Origin: Bradyrhizobium sp. AZCC 2176
GTDB taxonomy: Bacteria > Pseudomonadota > Alphaproteobacteria > Rhizobiales > Xanthobacteraceae
NCBI RefSeq assembly: GCF_036924645.1
Contig: NZ_JAZHRX010000001.1
Coordinates: forward strand, 310,001-374,000
DNA length: 64,000 bases
Direction of reading: 5' to 3'
Shown here: positions 35,351-43,851 of the stretch, in pieces
Layout of the letters: every line of letters starts with the position of its first letter
Numbering within the stretch: the first letter of the stretch is position 1
The notes under the pieces: generated by a model
The model's database searches: none
Seen by the model: the letters and a program-made list of their open reading frames with translations, nothing else
Told to the model about the DNA's origin: nothing
Translations under genes and position numbers: made by a program

Positions 35351-36550
35351 ATGGCCCACGATGCGCCCCAGGCAGCCGGCCCGAGCAAGCTGGTGATCCG
35401 CAATATCGGGCTGCTGCTGTCGGGGGCCTTGGAGAAGCCGATCCTGGACGGCGACACGATCGTGGCCGAGAACGGCAGGATCACAGCCATCGGCCGCTTC
35501 AAGGACGTCAACACCGAGGGCGCAACCACCGTGGTCGATGCCAACGGCACCACCGTTGCCCCGGGCCTGATCGACAGCCATGTCCATCCCGTCGCCGGCG
35601 ACTGGACGCCGCGGCAGAACCAGATCAACTGGATCGACAGCTATCTGCATGGCGGCGTCACCACCATGATCTCCGCGGGCGAGGTCCACATGCCCGGCCG
35701 TCCGCGTGATGTCGTGGGCCTGAAGGCGATGGCGATCTTTGCGCAGCGCGCGTTCTGGACACTGCGTCCGGGCGGGGTGAAAGTTCACGCCGGCGCGCCG
35801 GTGATCGAATGCGAAATGGTCGAGGACGATTTCAAGGAATTGGCCGCGGCGGGCGTCAAGCTGCTCGGCGAAGTGGGCCTGGGCGGCGTCAAGGACGGAC
35901 CTACCGCGCGGAAAATGGTGGGGTGGGCGCGCAAGTATGGCATCCAGAGTACGATCCACACCGGTGGTCCCTCGATTCCCGGCTCCGGCCTGATCGACAA
36001 GGACGTGGTGCTGGAAGCCGACACCGACGTCGTCGGCCACATCAATGGCGGCCACACGGCGCTGCCCGACGACCAAATCCGCTGCATTTGCGAGGGCTGC
36101 AAGCGCGGGCTGGAACTGGTTCACAATGGCAACGAGCGCTCGGCGCTGTTCACGCTGCGCATCGCGCGCGAGATGGGCGACCTCAACCGCGTCATCCTCG
36201 GCACCGATGCGCCGGCCGGCTCCGGCGTGCAACCGCTCGGCATTTTGCGCATGGTGTCGATGCTGTCTTCGCTCGGCGACCTGCCCGCCGAACTGGCCTT
36301 CTGCCTCGCGACCGGCAACACCGCCCGCATGCGGGAGCTGGATTGCGGCATCATCGAAGTCGGCCGTTCCGCGGATTTCGTCCTGATGGACAAGGCGCAG
36401 CATTCGCCCGGCCGGAATATCCTGGAAAGCGTTCAGCTCGGCGACCTGCCGGGCATCGGCATGACCATCATCGACGGCATCGTCCGCACCCAGCGCAGCC
36501 GCAACACGCCGCCGGCCGGAAAAGTGCCGGAGATCGTCAGCGGGCATTGA
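35351..36550 (+). CDS. ena: enamidase (1,4,5,6-tetrahydro-6-oxonicotinate amidohydrolase)
   Basis: 399 residues from ATG 35351 with AAAAGGAAAAACC upstream. The amidohydrolase HxH metal motif is DSHVHP (His77, His79), with metal- and active-site text EVGLGGVKDGPTARKMVG, STIHTGGPSIPG, DVVGHINGGHTALPDD and LGTDAPAGSG. This matches the Fe/Zn enamidase of the E. barkeri nicotinate pathway, which opens 1,4,5,6-tetrahydro-6-oxonicotinate to 2-formylglutarate and ammonia. The published pathway notes that its first three enzymes also occur in several Proteobacteria, which agrees with the reductase and hydroxylase genes at 50689-56454. Assignment is by sequence recollection, not a search. Confidence 0.8.
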   Translation: MAHDAPQAAGPSKLVIRNIGLLLSGALEKPILDGDTIVAENGRITAIGRFKDVNTEGATTVVDANGTTVAPGLIDSHVHPVAGDWTPRQNQINWIDSYLHGGVTTMISAGEVHMPGRPRDVVGLKAMAIFAQRAFWTLRPGGVKVHAGAPVIECEMVEDDFKELAAAGVKLLGEVGLGGVKDGPTARKMVGWARKYGIQSTIHTGGPSIPGSGLIDKDVVLEADTDVVGHINGGHTALPDDQIRCICEGCKRGLELVHNGNERSALFTLRIAREMGDLNRVILGTDAPAGSGVQPLGILRMVSMLSSLGDLPAELAFCLATGNTARMRELDCGIIEVGRSADFVLMDKAQHSPGRNILESVQLGDLPGIGMTIIDGIVRTQRSRNTPPAGKVPEIVSGH

Positions 36551-36868
36551 TGCCGGCGGGCCGTCGCTCCCAGGCGCGTCTGAAAAAGAAAGCGGCGAAC
36601 GAATTGCCGGCCAGCCCCGTCAAGTGCGGGCTGCCTTGGTGGCGGACTGCCCTGCTCTGGTCATCGAAAGTTTTGATCTGAATACGTGCCGGGCGATCCG
36701 CCTCATTCTTGTGGACGTGATTGCGCTCACACTCAGCCCCGCCAGCCAGCGTGGAACCCTCGTACGGCTACTTTGCGGCGAACCGGCCAGCGTGGTACGC
36801 TGTCGGTGCTGGAAAGATTGTTTGCCTAACGCTGAGATTGCAGCAGTTCAAGGAAACCAATCTGAACC
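36551..36868 (+). promoter_or_regulatory. intergenic region upstream of the cyclase gene
   Basis: 318 bases between the enamidase stop and the cyclase start, both rightward. Small ORFs here have no support. It should hold the cyclase promoter; I see no clear operator or terminator. Confidence 0.3.
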
Positions 36869-38461
36869 ATGGCCCAGATTCGTGACATCAAGACAGGCCG
36901 AGTTGGCACGCCACCGCGCGAACCGACACCGCGTCGCCTTGCGGCCATCGTGGCAGGCGATATCTCCGGTTACAGCCGCCTGATGCAAATCGACGAAGAA
37001 GGCACGCACAACCGTGTCAAGCGCATCGAGCGCGATCTCATCGAACCCAGCATCATAGAACATCACGGCAGACTCGTTAAAACCACCGGCGACGGGTTCA
37101 TTGCGATTTTCGACAGCCCTGTCGAAGCCGTCCGCTGCAGCATCGTAATTCAGCAAAATCTGGTGGGACGCAACGCGGCACTGCCGAAGCATCATTGGAT
37201 CGAGTATCGCATTGGCGTCAATCTCGGCGATGTCATCATCGAAACCGACGACGTTTATGGCGACGGCGTCAATATTGCCACGCGACTTGAAGGCATAGCT
37301 CAGCCCGGCGAAGTCTATATCTCCGGCGGCATCTACGAGCAGATAAAGCATAAGCTGGTTTGCGGATACGAATCGCTCGGTGATCGCCATGTCAAGAACA
37401 TCACCGACCCGGTGCGAGTCTATCGCGTGCTTTCCGATCCGGCTGCGCTTCTGCAAAGCCGGAAGCGGCGCGAGGGCATTCTGATCTTTTTGCTGAGCCT
37501 TGCCGTGCTGCTCATTGCGGCCGGCGCTCTCTGGTACATGCTCCTGCAAGCCGGCAAGCTGCCAAATCTGGTTTCGGCTCCCGTCTCACGTCCGGCTGAA
37601 GTGCAGAAGGCGCCCGCACGATCAGCGCCGCCCGCCCAGCCTGCGCCGACGGTCGCGCCAACCCAGCAGCAGGCGGCGCCGCAGTCTGAGCCCTCTCCGG
37701 CATCCAAACAGGCCGCGCCGCTACCGCCGTCCACTTCACCGGCCGCGCCTGCAGGTCAACCCGCCACGCCGGCGGCCGCGTCGATTCGAGAACCCGAGAT
37801 GGTCTCGCTTCGGGGTGGCAGCTTCGCGATGGGCAGTAACGAAGACGCTTCGGAAAAACCCGTCCGTCAGGTATCCGTCAAGCCGTTTGCGATGGGGAAA
37901 TTTCCTGTCTCCGTACAGGAATGGAACGCATGCGCCGCCGCAAAGGCATGCGGATTCACGGCGAGCGGAAAGGGCGATGCGCCGGTTTCAAACGTGAGTT
38001 GGAGCGACGCCAAGCAATATGTCGCGTGGCTCGCGGAAACCACCCGCAAGCCGTATCGGCTGCCGAGCGAAGCCGAATGGGAATATGCGGCGCGCGGCGG
38101 CACGCAGACCAGATTTTGGTGGGGCGATCAGCTTCAGCCCGGCATGGTCAATTGCAAGAACTGCAGTGACATTCCAGCCATCGACCAGCCGGTCAAGGTC
38201 GGCAGCCTGAAGCCAAATCCGTTTGGGCTGTTTGATATGGGCGGCAGCGTCGATCAATGGGTCGAAGACTGCTGGCACAGAAATTATCAAGGCGCTCCGG
38301 CGGACGGATCAGCGTGGGTTGAGAATGCATGTCCCTCGCACGTCATCCGTTCCGGCTCCTGGAGGAAAGACTCAGACTATGCCCGGACGTCAAGCCGCGG
38401 CAGCTATGACACCAACGTGCGATATCCCACACACGGGTTCCGCGTCGCACTGTCCCCCTAG
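36869..38461 (+). CDS. class III nucleotide cyclase fused to an FGE/SUMF1-type domain
   Basis: 530 residues from ATG 36869. Residues about 22-190 form a class III adenylate/guanylate cyclase domain with metal-binding Asp31 in AGDISGYS and Asp75 in TTGDGFIAIF, and NIATRLEGI for the transition-state Asn/Arg. A single transmembrane helix (about 205-226, IFLLSLAVLLIAAGALWYML) is followed by a Pro/Ala/Gln-rich linker to about 310. Residues 311-530 are a formylglycine-generating-enzyme/SUMF1 (C-lectin-like) domain (LRGGSFAMGSNED, RLPSEAEWEYAARGG, RSGSWRKDSDYARTSSRGSY). The cyclase is cytoplasmic and the FGE-like part should be periplasmic, suggesting outside-to-inside signalling. Confidence 0.85.
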   Translation: MAQIRDIKTGRVGTPPREPTPRRLAAIVAGDISGYSRLMQIDEEGTHNRVKRIERDLIEPSIIEHHGRLVKTTGDGFIAIFDSPVEAVRCSIVIQQNLVGRNAALPKHHWIEYRIGVNLGDVIIETDDVYGDGVNIATRLEGIAQPGEVYISGGIYEQIKHKLVCGYESLGDRHVKNITDPVRVYRVLSDPAALLQSRKRREGILIFLLSLAVLLIAAGALWYMLLQAGKLPNLVSAPVSRPAEVQKAPARSAPPAQPAPTVAPTQQQAAPQSEPSPASKQAAPLPPSTSPAAPAGQPATPAAASIREPEMVSLRGGSFAMGSNEDASEKPVRQVSVKPFAMGKFPVSVQEWNACAAAKACGFTASGKGDAPVSNVSWSDAKQYVAWLAETTRKPYRLPSEAEWEYAARGGTQTRFWWGDQLQPGMVNCKNCSDIPAIDQPVKVGSLKPNPFGLFDMGGSVDQWVEDCWHRNYQGAPADGSAWVENACPSHVIRSGSWRKDSDYARTSSRGSYDTNVRYPTHGFRVALSP

Positions 38462-38479
38462 GAAGCGTGAGAGACAGTC

Positions 38480-38905
38480 ATGAAGGTGATGCAGTGGATC
38501 GCTCTGTCAGCAGCGCTCACTTGCCTGCCGTTTGCCGCGTGCGCTCAGGGAAAGCCCGCGCCGAAGGATGCCCTTCTTTATTTCGTGTGGCCGCAGAACG
38601 GCGCCGTCATCAAAGGTGCATTCTGGTGCCGCTTTGGTCTGCGCAACATGGGCGTAACCCACGCCGGCGACAACTACCCAAACAGCGGCCATCATCATCT
38701 TCTTGTCAATGTGAACGAGCCGCTCAATCCGAAAGAACCGATCCCGCAAGACAAGTCACATCTTCATTTTGGGGCGGGTCAGACCGAAGCCCGGATCGAA
38801 CTTCCACCCGGCAAGTACACGCTTCAGCTCGTGCTCGGCGATGCCGAACACTACCCGCACGTTCCTCCGGTGGTCTCGCAGAAAATTACCGTCACGGTCA
38901 GATAG
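38480..38905 (+). CDS. secreted DUF4399 protein
   Basis: 141 residues from ATG 38480, with a signal peptide ending near residue 22 (PFAACAQG); the Cys could make it a lipoprotein, but the spacing is not a good lipobox. The mature part, FVWPQNGAVIKGAFWCRFGL then NSGHHHLLVNVNEPLNP and GKYTLQLVLGDAEHYPH, matches DUF4399. The family has a compact beta fold with conserved His residues and no known role. It follows the cyclase gene by 18 bases, so the two are probably cotranscribed and it may be a ligand or partner of the periplasmic FGE-like domain. Confidence 0.8.
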   Translation: MKVMQWIALSAALTCLPFAACAQGKPAPKDALLYFVWPQNGAVIKGAFWCRFGLRNMGVTHAGDNYPNSGHHHLLVNVNEPLNPKEPIPQDKSHLHFGAGQTEARIELPPGKYTLQLVLGDAEHYPHVPPVVSQKITVTVR

Positions 38906-38944
38906 CGGAACTCTCTCCGCCGCCCTGAATCCTTGCGTTTCGAA

Positions 38945-39802
38945 TTACCTGTTTTGCGTGATCGGCTGATTGGTCGTCCAGTCGAAGGTGCCCTGGTCAC
39001 GCTCGTCGACGGCACGCTTCCAACCCATCTCCTCCGACCGCCGCTTGAAGTTCAGCCCCTCGGGGGAGTGCCGGGTGATGCCGTCGAATACGGTGGCGAT
39101 CATCTGCGTGCCCATCAGGCCCATATTGTAGAGCGCTTGGTTGACCATCAGCTTCTGCATCATGAGCTGGTTCTGCGGCACCGTCGCAATCCGGTGCGCG
39201 AGCGCGTCGACCTCATCGTCCAGCCGATCGGCCGGAACGGCTTTCAGTACGAGGCCGAGCGCCGCCGCCTCAATGCCGGTGATCTTGTCGCCGGTGAACA
39301 GCATGCGCTTGGCCTTTTCGGCCCCTAACCGGTAGACCCACATCGCCGTGGTCGGACAACCCCAGACCCGAACCGGCGGATAGCCGATACGGGCGTCCTC
39401 CGCCATGACGATCATGTCCGAGCACAACGCAATGTCGGAGCCGCCGGCCACCGCAAACCCATGAACCTTGCAGATCACCGGCCGCTTCGAGCGGAACAGG
39501 CTCATGAACTTGTTGGTATTGTCGGACATCGCAGCGTAATCCCTCATCGGATCCCACGGCATTTCCTGCGTATAGCGATTGGCCTTATCGCCGGAGGCGT
39601 AGGCCGTCAGGTCATATCCGGCGCAGAAGGCCCGACCGGCGCCGGCAAGTACGATCACATGCGCGCCCGGATCGTTATCGGCACGCGCCACCGCGTCCGC
39701 GAGCGCGCCCGGCAACTCGTCGTCGATTGCATTCATGACTTCCGGCCGGTTCAGCGTAATGCGCGCGATGCGGCCGTCGCGCTCGTACAGGACTTTGGCC
39801 AT
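38945..39802 (-). CDS. enoyl-CoA hydratase/isomerase family protein
   Basis: 285 residues from ATG 39802. The crotonase fold oxyanion-hole motifs are GRAFCAGYDL (about 57-66) and VAGGSDIALCSDM (about 117-129). The region holding one of the usual catalytic Glu residues has DARIGYPPVRVWGCPTTAMW, in which the expected Glu is not clear. It should act on an acyl-CoA by hydration or isomerisation. It is the last gene of a leftward operon tetR-crotonase-crotonase, 24 bases after the other hydratase gene. Substrate unknown. Confidence 0.85.
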   Translation of the reverse strand: MAKVLYERDGRIARITLNRPEVMNAIDDELPGALADAVARADNDPGAHVIVLAGAGRAFCAGYDLTAYASGDKANRYTQEMPWDPMRDYAAMSDNTNKFMSLFRSKRPVICKVHGFAVAGGSDIALCSDMIVMAEDARIGYPPVRVWGCPTTAMWVYRLGAEKAKRMLFTGDKITGIEAAALGLVLKAVPADRLDDEVDALAHRIATVPQNQLMMQKLMVNQALYNMGLMGTQMIATVFDGITRHSPEGLNFKRRSEEMGWKRAVDERDQGTFDWTTNQPITQNR

Positions 39803-39826
39803 GACGGGCTCCCTGGATCGAAGAAT

Positions 39827-40639
39827 TCAGATCTTGGCAAAATCGCCGTGGCGACCCCTGCCGCCGGCAAAGCGCGCGGCGCCGCTGGCGCCTTCCTTAA
39901 AGATGGCTTCAACGCCGTTGGTCCATTCCTGGCGCAAGGCATCGCGGACCGGCAGGCCGTAGGTCTCGACCACCGAACGACGATCGGCACGAACTGCCGC
40001 TTGCGGAAACCGTGCGATCTCGCGCGCCATCGCCTCGGCCGCGGCACGCGCGCCACCGGTCTCGACTACTTGTTCGCACATGCCGATGCGCAGCGCTTCG
40101 TCGGCCGGGACCTTGCGCCCGGTGAGGATGATTTCCATCGCCCGTCCCTGCCCGACCAGCCGCGCCAGACGAACGCTGCCGCCGTCCAACAGCGGGATTC
40201 CCCAGCGCCGGCAATAGACGCCGAAATAGGCGCTCTCGGCCATCACGCGGATATCGCACCACAGCGCAAGCTCCATGCCGCCGGCAACCGCCGCTCCCTC
40301 CACCGCGGCGATCACCGGCTTCGACAATTCCAGCCGCGTCGGCCCGAGCGGACCGCGCGGCGCAGGATTTGCGCCGGTGGGGAACGCCAGGCCATCGACG
40401 ACATGGCGCTGAAAGGCGTCGCGATCACCAAGCGTGCTGGCGAATTTGAGATCCCAGCCGGCGCAGAACCCGCCGCCCTCGCCCCACAGCACCGCGACGC
40501 TTGCGGAATCGTCGGCGTCGAATTCCCTGAAGGCCGCTGCCAGCGCGTCCGCGCTGTCGGGATCCATCGCGTTGCGCGCTTCTGCAAACCGGCTGTGGAT
40601 GACGGTCCACACCGCGCCCTGCTTTTCGACCCGGACCAT
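39827..40639 (-). CDS. enoyl-CoA hydratase/isomerase family protein
   Basis: 270 residues from ATG 40639. Oxyanion-hole motifs GGGFCAGWDLKFAS (about 56-69) and AAVAGGMELALWCDIRVM (about 98-115) are typical of crotonases, and AYFGVYCRRWGIPLLDGGS follows. The two crotonases in this operon are not closely similar, so they probably act on different steps rather than as duplicates. It lies 13 bases downstream of the TetR regulator. No ligase or thiolase is adjacent, so the pathway cannot be named. Confidence 0.85.
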   Translation of the reverse strand: MVRVEKQGAVWTVIHSRFAEARNAMDPDSADALAAAFREFDADDSASVAVLWGEGGGFCAGWDLKFASTLGDRDAFQRHVVDGLAFPTGANPAPRGPLGPTRLELSKPVIAAVEGAAVAGGMELALWCDIRVMAESAYFGVYCRRWGIPLLDGGSVRLARLVGQGRAMEIILTGRKVPADEALRIGMCEQVVETGGARAAAEAMAREIARFPQAAVRADRRSVVETYGLPVRDALRQEWTNGVEAIFKEGASGAARFAGGRGRHGDFAKI

Positions 40640-40652
40640 TTCGCTTACTCCC

Positions 40653-41315
40653 TTACTGTCTTGATTTGCGTGCGGCCTTTACGTTCTTCGACATCGTCGG
40701 GGCAAGGCATTGCGCCAGCATCATGCGAAGCAGTGCCTGCGCGCCGGTTTGGAGAAAATCCAGCCGGCCCGCGATCTGCAGCACGAGAGCCCCTATCATC
40801 TGGCTGGTGAGCAGCGCCACCCACGGCCGAACGTCTGAAGCCTTGAGGCCGCGCACTTTAGTTAGCGGCAAGGCGATGCGTTCGAGCACCTTCCATAGCG
40901 CCTGGTTGAGTTCCTCATCCGACGGCTTGCCGATGCCCAACCGCTTGAGGCCGCGGAATGCATAGAGGCCCAGATTTATCTCGAACCGGTGGTCGAGGTA
41001 GTAGTTCAGGAAGGCGCCGCAGGCGGCCTCGACCCGCGCCTCCGGCGTCCGCGCTTTAGCCACGGCCTTGGCAACACAGGCATCGAGCGCCGCCAGCGAC
41101 TGCTTCAGCAGTTCGGCATAGATCGCCTCCTTGCTGTCGAACAGCGGATAGATCGCGCCCGTCGTGCAGCCGGCACGAACCGCGATGCCGCGCATGGTGG
41201 CGCCTTCCAATCCCTGCTCGGCGAATTCGTCGCGCGCCGCGCGCAGCAGAAGCTCGCGCTTCGCTCCCCTCACGACGTCCGACCAGTCCTTTGCAGCGGT
41301 TGCGGTCCTGCTCAC
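40653..41315 (-). CDS. TetR family transcriptional regulator of the crotonase operon
   Basis: 220 residues from GTG 41315. The helix-turn-helix is at about residues 18-65: LLLRAARDEFAEQGLEGATM then GCTTGAIYPLFDSKEAIYAE. The rest is a ligand-binding domain of unknown specificity. It heads the leftward operon with the two crotonases. A perfect dyad abuts its start codon and overlaps the -10 box, so it probably represses its own promoter and the operon. Regulators of this arrangement are often relieved by acyl-CoA ligands. Confidence 0.87.
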   Translation of the reverse strand: MSRTATAAKDWSDVVRGAKRELLLRAARDEFAEQGLEGATMRGIAVRAGCTTGAIYPLFDSKEAIYAELLKQSLAALDACVAKAVAKARTPEARVEAACGAFLNYYLDHRFEINLGLYAFRGLKRLGIGKPSDEELNQALWKVLERIALPLTKVRGLKASDVRPWVALLTSQMIGALVLQIAGRLDFLQTGAQALLRMMLAQCLAPTMSKNVKAARKSRQ

Positions 41316-41352
41316 GATAACATCGTTATCAAACAGTTCTGCATGCTGTCAA
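41316..41352 (-). promoter_or_regulatory. promoter and operator of the TetR-crotonase operon
   Basis: On the minus strand TTGACA (41352-41347) and, after 16 bases, GATAAC (41330-41325) form a plausible -35/-10 pair. The dyad GATAAC-ATC-GTTATC at 41316-41330 covers the -10 box. The expected transcription start is at about 41318, so the GTG at 41315 would be almost leaderless. Confidence 0.6.
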
Positions 41353-41766
41353 TGGTAACAACAATTTCTACAGGGCACGCAAATCTGACGCCGTAGATCA
41401 AGGCATCGATTGCACGGGGAACGAGCGCGGGCGACGTCACATTTCCTCGCCGGACGCTGCTGAGCGATGACGAGCCCAGAGATGCCGCTGGGATTTTGCG
41501 GGCGCCATCGCTGGCGCCACCCCTGCGTCGCGAGCGGAACGGCGATGATCGAAGCTGCGCTGGCGCGTATTCCGGGCCCTTTGCGTCGCGCGGCGGATTG
41601 GTCGCACCATCGTTATTTTCGCTTGCCGTATTGCGGTGTATTGTCGATGGGGCAAACCTCGGCCGGCGGCACTCGCGAGAGGAACTCAACGCGCCGGGTC
41701 ATTTCTTGCTGCTGCATGCCGCTGAGCCGTGTTGCTATCCATCGAGGCAAACAGGGAGGCAGTACG
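41353..41766 (+). other. intergenic region upstream of the selenium-binding gene
   Basis: 414 bases without a supported gene. The frame of the selenium-binding gene stays open upstream to 41467, but that part shows no family similarity. It should hold the promoter for the gene at 41767; GGGAGG near 41754 is its ribosome site. Confidence 0.35.
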
Positions 41767-43167
41767 ATGAACATTCGGCCCGACCCCACGTTTCACGCTT
41801 CGCCAAAGCTTGCCATGGAAGCTCCGCCGGAGAGCTTCGCCTACACTGTGCTGCTCAGCCCGGACTCTTCGAAGCCAGACGCATTGGCCGTCATCGACGT
41901 CAATCCAGGCTCCCAGAGCTACAGCCAGGTCGTTCACACCGTGACGATGCCGAACAAGGGCGACGAGTTTCACCATTTCGGCTGGAACGCCTGCTCGTCA
42001 GCGCTATCGCCGCTCACCGGACACGCCTTCCTCGAACGCCGCTATCTCATCATCCCCGGCATGCGGTCATCCCGCATTTACATCGTCGATACCAAGCCGG
42101 ATCCCACCAAGGCGGCGATACACAAGATCATCGAGCCGGAGGAAATCTTCAGGAAGACCGGATACTCGCGGCCCCACACGGTTCATTGCGGGCCGGAAGG
42201 CATCTACGTCTCTACACTCGGCGGCGGTGGCAAGAACGGCACCGACGGACCGCCCGGCGTCTTCATCATGGATTGCGAGACGTTCGACGTGCTCGGACGG
42301 TGGGAGATCGATCGCGGTCCGCAAACACTGCACTATGACTTCTGGTGGAACCTGCCGCGTGACTACATGGTGACGAGCGAGTGGGCGTTGCCGCCACAGT
42401 TCGAGAACGGCATCGTGCCCGAGGATCTCCTCTCCAACAAATATGGCCATCGGATCCACTTCTGGGATCTGCGCGCTCGGCGGAATGTCCAGACCATCGA
42501 TCTCGGCGCCAACCATCAGATGGCGCTGGAAGTGCGCCCCGCACACGATCCGGTTCGCGAATACGGCTTCCTCGGCGTCGTGGTCGACACCACAAATCTC
42601 GAAGGCTCGATCTGGACCTGGTGGCGCGAGGGCGGCAAGTTTCGTATCGAGAAGACGGCGACGATTTCCCCCGAGCCCGCGCCGAAGGAGCAACTGCCGC
42701 CGCTTCTGCAGGGCTTCGGTGCGGTGCCGCCATTGGTATCTGATATCGACCTGTCGATGGATGACAAATTCCTCTACGTCGCCTGCTGGGGCACCGGCGA
42801 GATGCGTCAATACAATGTCAGCGAACCGCGAAGGCCGAAGCTTGCCGGCTCGGTACGCATCGGCGGCATCGCGCGGCGCACGCCGCACCCGAACGGCAAG
42901 GCCTTTGGCGGCGGTCCGCAAATGGTCGAGATCAGCCGCGACGGCAAGCGGGTGTACTGGACCAACTCGCTTTACTCGACGTGGGATGACCAGTTCTATC
43001 CTGACGGTGTCCCGGGCGCCATGGTGATGGCCGATACGAAACCGGACGGCGGCCTCGAACTGGCACGAGACTACTGGGTCAGTTTCCCCGACGGATACCG
43101 CGCGCATCAAGTCCGGCTCGACGGCGGTGACTGTTCGACGGATTCGTTCTGTTATCCGTCGGTTTGA
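41767..43167 (+). CDS. selenium-binding protein SBP56 family (methanethiol oxidase-like)
   Basis: 466 residues from ATG 41767, with GGGAGG upstream. The text HHFGWNACSSALS, GYSRPHTVHCGPEGIYVSTL, DFWWNLPRDYMVTSEW, HQMALEVRPAHDP and LPPLLQGFGAVPPLVSDIDL are strong SBP56 matches; the Cys in GWNACSS and several His are conserved metal or selenium ligands. In Hyphomicrobium a family member is MtoX, a copper methanethiol oxidase giving formaldehyde, H2S and peroxide. MtoX has a signal peptide, and none is seen here, so this may be the cytoplasmic subtype. The partner membrane protein is translationally coupled. Confidence 0.85.
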   Translation: MNIRPDPTFHASPKLAMEAPPESFAYTVLLSPDSSKPDALAVIDVNPGSQSYSQVVHTVTMPNKGDEFHHFGWNACSSALSPLTGHAFLERRYLIIPGMRSSRIYIVDTKPDPTKAAIHKIIEPEEIFRKTGYSRPHTVHCGPEGIYVSTLGGGGKNGTDGPPGVFIMDCETFDVLGRWEIDRGPQTLHYDFWWNLPRDYMVTSEWALPPQFENGIVPEDLLSNKYGHRIHFWDLRARRNVQTIDLGANHQMALEVRPAHDPVREYGFLGVVVDTTNLEGSIWTWWREGGKFRIEKTATISPEPAPKEQLPPLLQGFGAVPPLVSDIDLSMDDKFLYVACWGTGEMRQYNVSEPRRPKLAGSVRIGGIARRTPHPNGKAFGGGPQMVEISRDGKRVYWTNSLYSTWDDQFYPDGVPGAMVMADTKPDGGLELARDYWVSFPDGYRAHQVRLDGGDCSTDSFCYPSV

Positions 43168-43835
43168 ATTTGAGCGCAGCCGACTGGACACCTGCCTGGC
43201 TCTGGCTGGCAGTGATCGCAAGCGGCCTCTACCATGGCGTCAACCCGGGCATGGGGTGGCCGCTCGCCGTTTCGGCCGGATTGATGGAAAGGAATCCGCG
43301 GGCGCTGGTGGCTGCGCTTGGACCGCTCACGGCCGGCCATCTGCTCGCGATGCTGCTGGTGATCCTGCCCTTCGCGCTGCTGGTTGCCGTGGTCGAATGG
43401 CAACGCACGATACAGATCGGTGCCAGCCTCCTCGTCATCGCCTTCGGTCTTTACCGGCTTGCCAACCGGCGCCATCCGAAAGTGCTGGCGAGGATATCAC
43501 CGGCGCAATTAGGACTTTGGTCGTTCGCCGTGGCGCTCGCGCATGGCGCCGCGCTGATGCTGGTGCCGATCTATCTCGGGCTCTGCCGGGAAGCCCAACT
43601 CGACAGCGGCCACGCCGCCGCCGGCACGCTCATCAATGCCAATCTCGGCATGGCCGTGCTGGTTGCCGCCGTCCACGCCGCCGCGATGATCGCCGCCGGC
43701 GGATGTTGTGCGTGGCTGGCTTACCGCTATCTCGGTCTCAAATTCATATCGCAGAGCTGGTTCAATCTCGATACGACCTGGGCCGTGAGCCTCGTTCTGG
43801 TGGGCGCGATCGCGCTGATGCTGAACCTGAGCTGA
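43164..43835 (+). CDS. integral membrane protein coupled to the SBP56 gene
   Basis: 223 residues from TTG 43164, sharing the stop region of the SBP56 gene (TTGA), so the pair is translationally coupled. About six transmembrane helices are present. Histidines occur in or next to helices: GLYHGVNPGMGWPLAVSAGL, AGHLLAMLL, AVALAHGAALMLVP and AAVHAAAMI. This resembles the NicO/HupE/UreJ group of metal transporters, where a HxxxPDH-like motif binds nickel or cobalt; here HGVNPGMG is only a loose match. It may supply copper or another metal for the SBP56 protein. The function is inferred from context only. Confidence 0.65.
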   Translation: MNLSAADWTPAWLWLAVIASGLYHGVNPGMGWPLAVSAGLMERNPRALVAALGPLTAGHLLAMLLVILPFALLVAVVEWQRTIQIGASLLVIAFGLYRLANRRHPKVLARISPAQLGLWSFAVALAHGAALMLVPIYLGLCREAQLDSGHAAAGTLINANLGMAVLVAAVHAAAMIAAGGCCAWLAYRYLGLKFISQSWFNLDTTWAVSLVLVGAIALMLNLS

Positions 43836-43851
43836 TGCGGAAGCCGCCCGT

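Noticed and set aside
36624..36983. 119-residue frame ahead of the cyclase gene
   Set aside because: It overlaps the cyclase start, has no domain pattern and no ribosome site.
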